DNA of 8,887 nucleotides from Acidobacteriaceae bacterium (lineage in GTDB: Bacteria; Acidobacteriota; Terriglobia; Terriglobales; Acidobacteriaceae), in contig PKXI01000470.1 in assembly GCA_003133425.1 (NCBI GenBank), positions 3,958-12,844 on the forward strand, read 5' to 3'. Below are positions 6,603 through 8,887 of the stretch, one piece after another (position 1 is the first letter of the stretch; every line of letters starts with the position of its first letter). Both the position numbers and the translations under genes were made by a program. A model generated the notes under the pieces. The model did no database searches. It was not told the origin of the DNA and saw only the letters and a list, made by a program, of their open reading frames with translations.

Positions 6603-7457
6603 GTGAACCCAGTGCAAGATGCTCGTCTCCGCGTAGCCGCCATCGGCTTCCTGAACCCAGCCCCCCTCATGTGGGACTTCGAACAGCCGCCCCTCGACGC
6701 CTCGCTCGCTTCCAAATATCAAATCGACCGCATGTCCCCCTCCGAATGCGCCCAGCGCCTGGCCGCTGGAACCGCCGACATCGGCCTCATCCCCATCGCT
6801 GCCCTCGCCACCACGCCCGGCCTCCGCATTCTGCCCGGCTGCACCATCGCCTCCAAGGGCCGCGTCCGTTCCCTGCTCCTGGTCCGCCGCGCCAACCAGC
6901 CTCTCGAATCCCTCCGCTCCGTTGCCGCGGACACCGCCAGCCGCACCACCGTCGCCTACACCCGCATCCTCTTCCACAAGTGGAAGAACCCGACAGTCCC
7001 ATTCCTGCCCATGGCCGCCGACCTCGACTCCATGCTCGACAAGGCCGACGCCGCCATCGTCATTGGTGACCCCGCCCTGTTCGCCCTCGAAGAACGTTCC
7101 AACAGATTCGAGCGCACCGGCGAAGAGCTCGTCTACCACGACCTTGCCCACGAGTGGAAAACCCTCACCGGCCTCCCCTTCGTCTCCGCAGTCTGGGGTG
7201 TTGCACAGGGCAGTCCTTTGGATGAGAGCATCGCGGCAGATTTCATCCAATCCCGCATTCACGGCCTCGAGAACATTGAAGCTCTGGCCGCCGAGTGGTC
7301 CGCGAAGCTCCCCATCTCCGAAAGCACCATCCGCACCTACCTCGCCAACAACATTCACTATGTCCTCGACGAAGAGTGCATCGAAGGCATGCGCGGTTTC
7401 TTCCGCATAGCCGCCGAAACCGGTGTCCTCCCCAACTACACCTTCTCCATTGGATAA
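6603..7457 (+). CDS. mqnA: chorismate dehydratase of the futalosine menaquinone pathway
   Basis: MqnA converts chorismate to 3-[(1-carboxyvinyl)oxy]benzoate, the first step of the futalosine route to menaquinone. From GTG 6603 the protein has 284 residues, the usual family length. Conserved blocks appear in order: VAAIGFLNPAPLMWDFE (11-27), whose Asn18 likely matches the active-site Asn described in MqnA; GTADIGLIPIAAL (56-68); SKGRVRSLLLV (84-94); DTASRTTVAYTRILF (110-124); AAIVIGDPAL (150-159); and YHDLAHEWKTLTGLPFVSAVW (178-198, two-lobed periplasmic-binding-protein fold). The frame is open back to 6390, but that part overlaps dprA and has no conserved sequence. No strong ribosome site precedes 6603; GTG 6612 has AAGAG 8 nt upstream and is the alternative. 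No other mqn gene is in the window, so the pathway is presumably dispersed. It is divergent from dprA and convergent with the hydrolase. Confidence 0.94.
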   Translation: MNPVQDARLRVAAIGFLNPAPLMWDFEQPPLDASLASKYQIDRMSPSECAQRLAAGTADIGLIPIAALATTPGLRILPGCTIASKGRVRSLLLVRRANQPLESLRSVAADTASRTTVAYTRILFHKWKNPTVPFLPMAADLDSMLDKADAAIVIGDPALFALEERSNRFERTGEELVYHDLAHEWKTLTGLPFVSAVWGVAQGSPLDESIAADFIQSRIHGLENIEALAAEWSAKLPISESTIRTYLANNIHYVLDEECIEGMRGFFRIAAETGVLPNYTFSIG

Positions 7458-7469
7458 CCATATGGGTGC

Positions 7470-7495
7470 CCCAGGTCCCGATTCTGGGACCTGGG
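7470..7495. repeat. perfect inverted repeat (hairpin) between convergent genes
   Basis: CCCAGGTCCC (7470-7479) and GGGACCTGGG (7486-7495) are exact complements around a 6-nt loop. The hairpin starts 13 bp after the mqnA stop and lies 42 bp from the restored hydrolase stop. No T-run follows on either strand, so it is either an atypical two-way terminator or one copy of a dispersed palindromic element; the surrounding GGGTGCCCCAGG wording reminds me of intergenic repeats in acidobacterial genomes (from memory, unverified). Confidence 0.7.
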
Positions 7496-7522
7496 AGAGT
7501 ACAAATCCGCACGGCCGCAGTA

Positions 7523-7539
7523 CTAGTCCCTAGTCCCTA
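7523..7539. repeat. 7-bp tandem repeat overlapping the hydrolase stop codon
   Basis: On the minus strand TAGGGAC (7533-7539) repeats exactly as TAGGGAC (7526-7532) and continues as TAG (7523-7525). The first three bases of the first unit are the TAG stop codon of the frame-restored hydrolase. The unit differs from the heptamer beside dprA, but the unit length and position at a gene end are the same. Confidence 0.7.
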
Positions 7540-8471
7540 CTTCCCCGCCGCCGCAACCCGCGCCCGAATCCCCTCTCCAATCGGCCCACTATGATGCAGC
7601 CTCGCATTCAGCCACTCCGTCATCTCTCGCTCCCAGTCCGGAACTCCCGCAATTTTGTTCCATCCCCCCGTCCCGTGTTTCCCGCCCGGGATCCGAATAA
7701 TGTCGCACCGCACCCCACCTTGTGCAGCGCATCCTGCAAATTGGTCGCCTCCGCAAACGGAATGTACTCGTCCAGATCCCCCAGAATCTCCAGAAACGGC
7801 GGATCGTTCTTGCTCACATACGTAATCGGCGACGCCTCACGAATCGCTTCCTTGTACCCCTTCTCCGCAATGAGCGGATCCAGCAGCCGGTGCACATCCG
7901 CATTCAGCGGCACAAACTCGAAGCTGCTCTGCGCAAACAGGCTCACCACCGCCTGTGCCCGCGCGCTCTCCCGATCCACTGGGTCTGCCGCCTTCGCGTT
8001 CCCGTTCAGGTTCTGCAACCCCACCATGTTGCTCAAAAATCCCCCCGCCGACCCGCCCACCAGCGCAATTCGCTTTGGATCTCCATTCCACTTCTTCGCG
8101 TTATGCCGGATAAACCGCACCGCCCTCTCGGTATCCAGCACCATGTAGGGATACGGATACTTCGGCGCCAGCCTGTAGTTGATCGAAAACACCGCATACC
8201 CTGACGGCGCCAGAAAGTCCGCCACATACGCCTCGCTCCCGCTCTTCGAGTCGCCGCCGTGGTACCCGCCCCCATGAACGATGATCACGATCGGGTGCAC
8301 GCCCCCGCCCTTCGCGGCGTAGTAGTCCATCGTCAGAGTCTGTCCATCCGCCACCCCGTAAACAATTCCCTCCTCGGCGGGCGTCCGCGTCTCCGCCGCA
8401 ATCGCTGCCACAACCCCTAAGCCCAGCGCAGCCACCCCAATCAAAGCCACCCTCAATCCAGCTCTCAGCAT
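7537..8471 (-). pseudogene. secreted alpha/beta hydrolase (BD-FAE/carboxylesterase type) with a one-base frameshift
   Basis: ATG at 8471, with AGGAG (8480-8484) 8 nt upstream. Residues 1-26 form a signal peptide (hydrophobic VALIGVAALGLGVVAAIAA), so the enzyme would be exported. The oxyanion-hole motif HGGGY is at 66-70, the nucleophile Ser141 in GGSAGG, and the likely acid Asp234 in GDLDEYIPF. After Val252-Gly253 the open frame gives non-conserved text and stops at 7620. Reading one base out of phase from 7712 gives RCDIIRIPGGKHGTGGWNKI with the expected catalytic His, then DWEREMTEWLNARL, and stops at TAG 7537-7539. Adding one G to the run at 7713-7716 joins the frames into a 311-residue protein of normal length. 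As written, the product lacks the catalytic His and should be inactive as an esterase. A homopolymer sequencing error is a serious alternative. Substrate unknown; the family cleaves esters, including plant-polymer acyl groups. Confidence 0.88.
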
Positions 8472-8624
8472 TCCTGAATCTCCTAGCCTCCCATACTAAA
8501 CACCCGCATCTCCAGCAACCTCATTTCCCTGTCCCTGGGTATCTGCCCCTGGTCCCCGTCTTTCAACACGTGCACCCTTTCCCCCGTCCCATGAATCAAA
8601 CGCAAACAGGAGAAAGTACCCCCC
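8472..8624. promoter_or_regulatory. divergent intergenic region between hydrolase and SDR genes
   Basis: This 153-bp stretch must hold the promoters of both outward-facing genes. It contains AGGAG sites for each (8480-8484 minus, 8608-8612 plus) and one CACGTG palindrome. I could not pick a convincing -35/-10 pair on either strand. Confidence 0.4.
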
Positions 8625-8887
8625 ATGCCTCAGAAAGTCGCTTTCATTACCGGCGGGAACCGCGGCCTCGGCTACCAGACCGCACTTGAACTTGGCCGCG
8701 CCGACATTAAAGTCGTCATCGGCTCCCGCTCGCTCGTCCATGGTGAACAGGCCTTGGCCAAGCTCCGCGCCGCCGATATCAAAGCCGACGTCCTCCTCTT
8801 CGACATCACCAGGACCGCCAGCCATTCCTCCGCCTACAGCTACTTCAACGGAAAATTCGGCCGCCTCGATATCCTGGTCAACAACGC
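8625..8887 (+). CDS. short-chain dehydrogenase/reductase, 3'-truncated by the window edge
   Basis: Starts at ATG 8625, with AGGAG (8608-8612) 12 nt upstream, and runs off the right edge after 87 full codons. The N-terminus MPQKVAFITGGNRGLGYQTA carries the TGxxxGxG dinucleotide-binding loop of classical SDRs (TGGNRGLG, 9-16). Then come the second strand KVVIGSR (28-34), LLFDIT (57-62, the Asp that contacts adenine), and LDILVNNA (80-87), the NNAG motif cut at the edge. The basic Arg34 after the second strand suggests a preference for NADP(H), as is usual for this subgroup. The catalytic Ser-Tyr-Lys part is outside the window, so the substrate cannot be guessed. It is divergent from the hydrolase; shared regulation is possible but not shown. 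Confidence 0.92.
   Translation, partial: MPQKVAFITGGNRGLGYQTALELGRADIKVVIGSRSLVHGEQALAKLRAADIKADVLLFDITRTASHSSAYSYFNGKFGRLDILVNN

Noticed and set aside
6594..7358. Minus-strand open frame of 254 codons opposite mqnA
   Set aside because: Gly/Glu/Val-rich antisense shadow of mqnA, whose conserved blocks are clear on the plus strand.
7711..7719. Programmed ribosomal frameshift in the hydrolase
   Set aside because: The GGTGGGGTG stretch is not a known slippery heptamer and no downstream pseudoknot was seen; mutation or sequencing error is simpler.
8496..8825. Minus-strand open frame of 109 codons overlapping the SDR gene
   Set aside because: Antisense to the clear SDR motifs TGGNRGLG and NNA; Gly/Glu/Asp-rich shadow.

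Overview
The window looks like a chromosomal segment from a moderately GC-rich bacterium, most likely an Acidobacteriota (Terriglobia-like) genome. That assignment is inferred from three things: a futalosine-pathway menaquinone gene (mqnA), a dprA-topA gene pair, and small secreted or hypothetical proteins of a kind I associate with acidobacteria. No RNA genes, CRISPR arrays, insertion sequences or phage genes are visible.

Layout. Positions 1-6453 are read on the minus strand. In transcription order they hold dprA (DNA uptake and RecA loading), a gene-poor gap of about 460 bp, topA (DNA topoisomerase I), a zeta-toxin-like P-loop kinase gene split by one in-frame amber codon, a 73-residue partner ORF whose start overlaps the kinase stop (ATGA), a conserved-looking helical protein of unknown function, a 107-residue secreted Cys-containing protein, and a DUF427 protein cut by the left edge. 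From topA to the helical protein the gaps are about 35 bp or less, so these four could be one transcription unit. Positions 6603-7457 (plus) hold mqnA, divergent from dprA. It converges on a secreted alpha/beta hydrolase gene (minus, 8471-7537) that carries an apparent one-base frameshift removing its catalytic His. A short-chain dehydrogenase (plus, from 8625) is divergent from the hydrolase and cut by the right edge.

Most notable signals. Two genes are each broken by one small lesion (amber at 1780-1782; lost G at 7713-7716) while the rest of the reading frame stays intact. Two minus-strand genes (dprA and the hydrolase) are each followed, at or within a few bases of the stop codon, by a short tandem array of 7-bp units with different sequences. 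A perfect 10-bp-stem hairpin lies between the convergent mqnA and hydrolase genes. I found no convincing multi-gene novel system; the best candidate is the disrupted zeta-like kinase plus its coupled small ORF downstream of topA.

The genes do not form one pathway: DNA topology and uptake (topA, dprA), menaquinone synthesis (mqnA), a possible toxin-antitoxin remnant, and secreted proteins or enzymes of unknown substrate.
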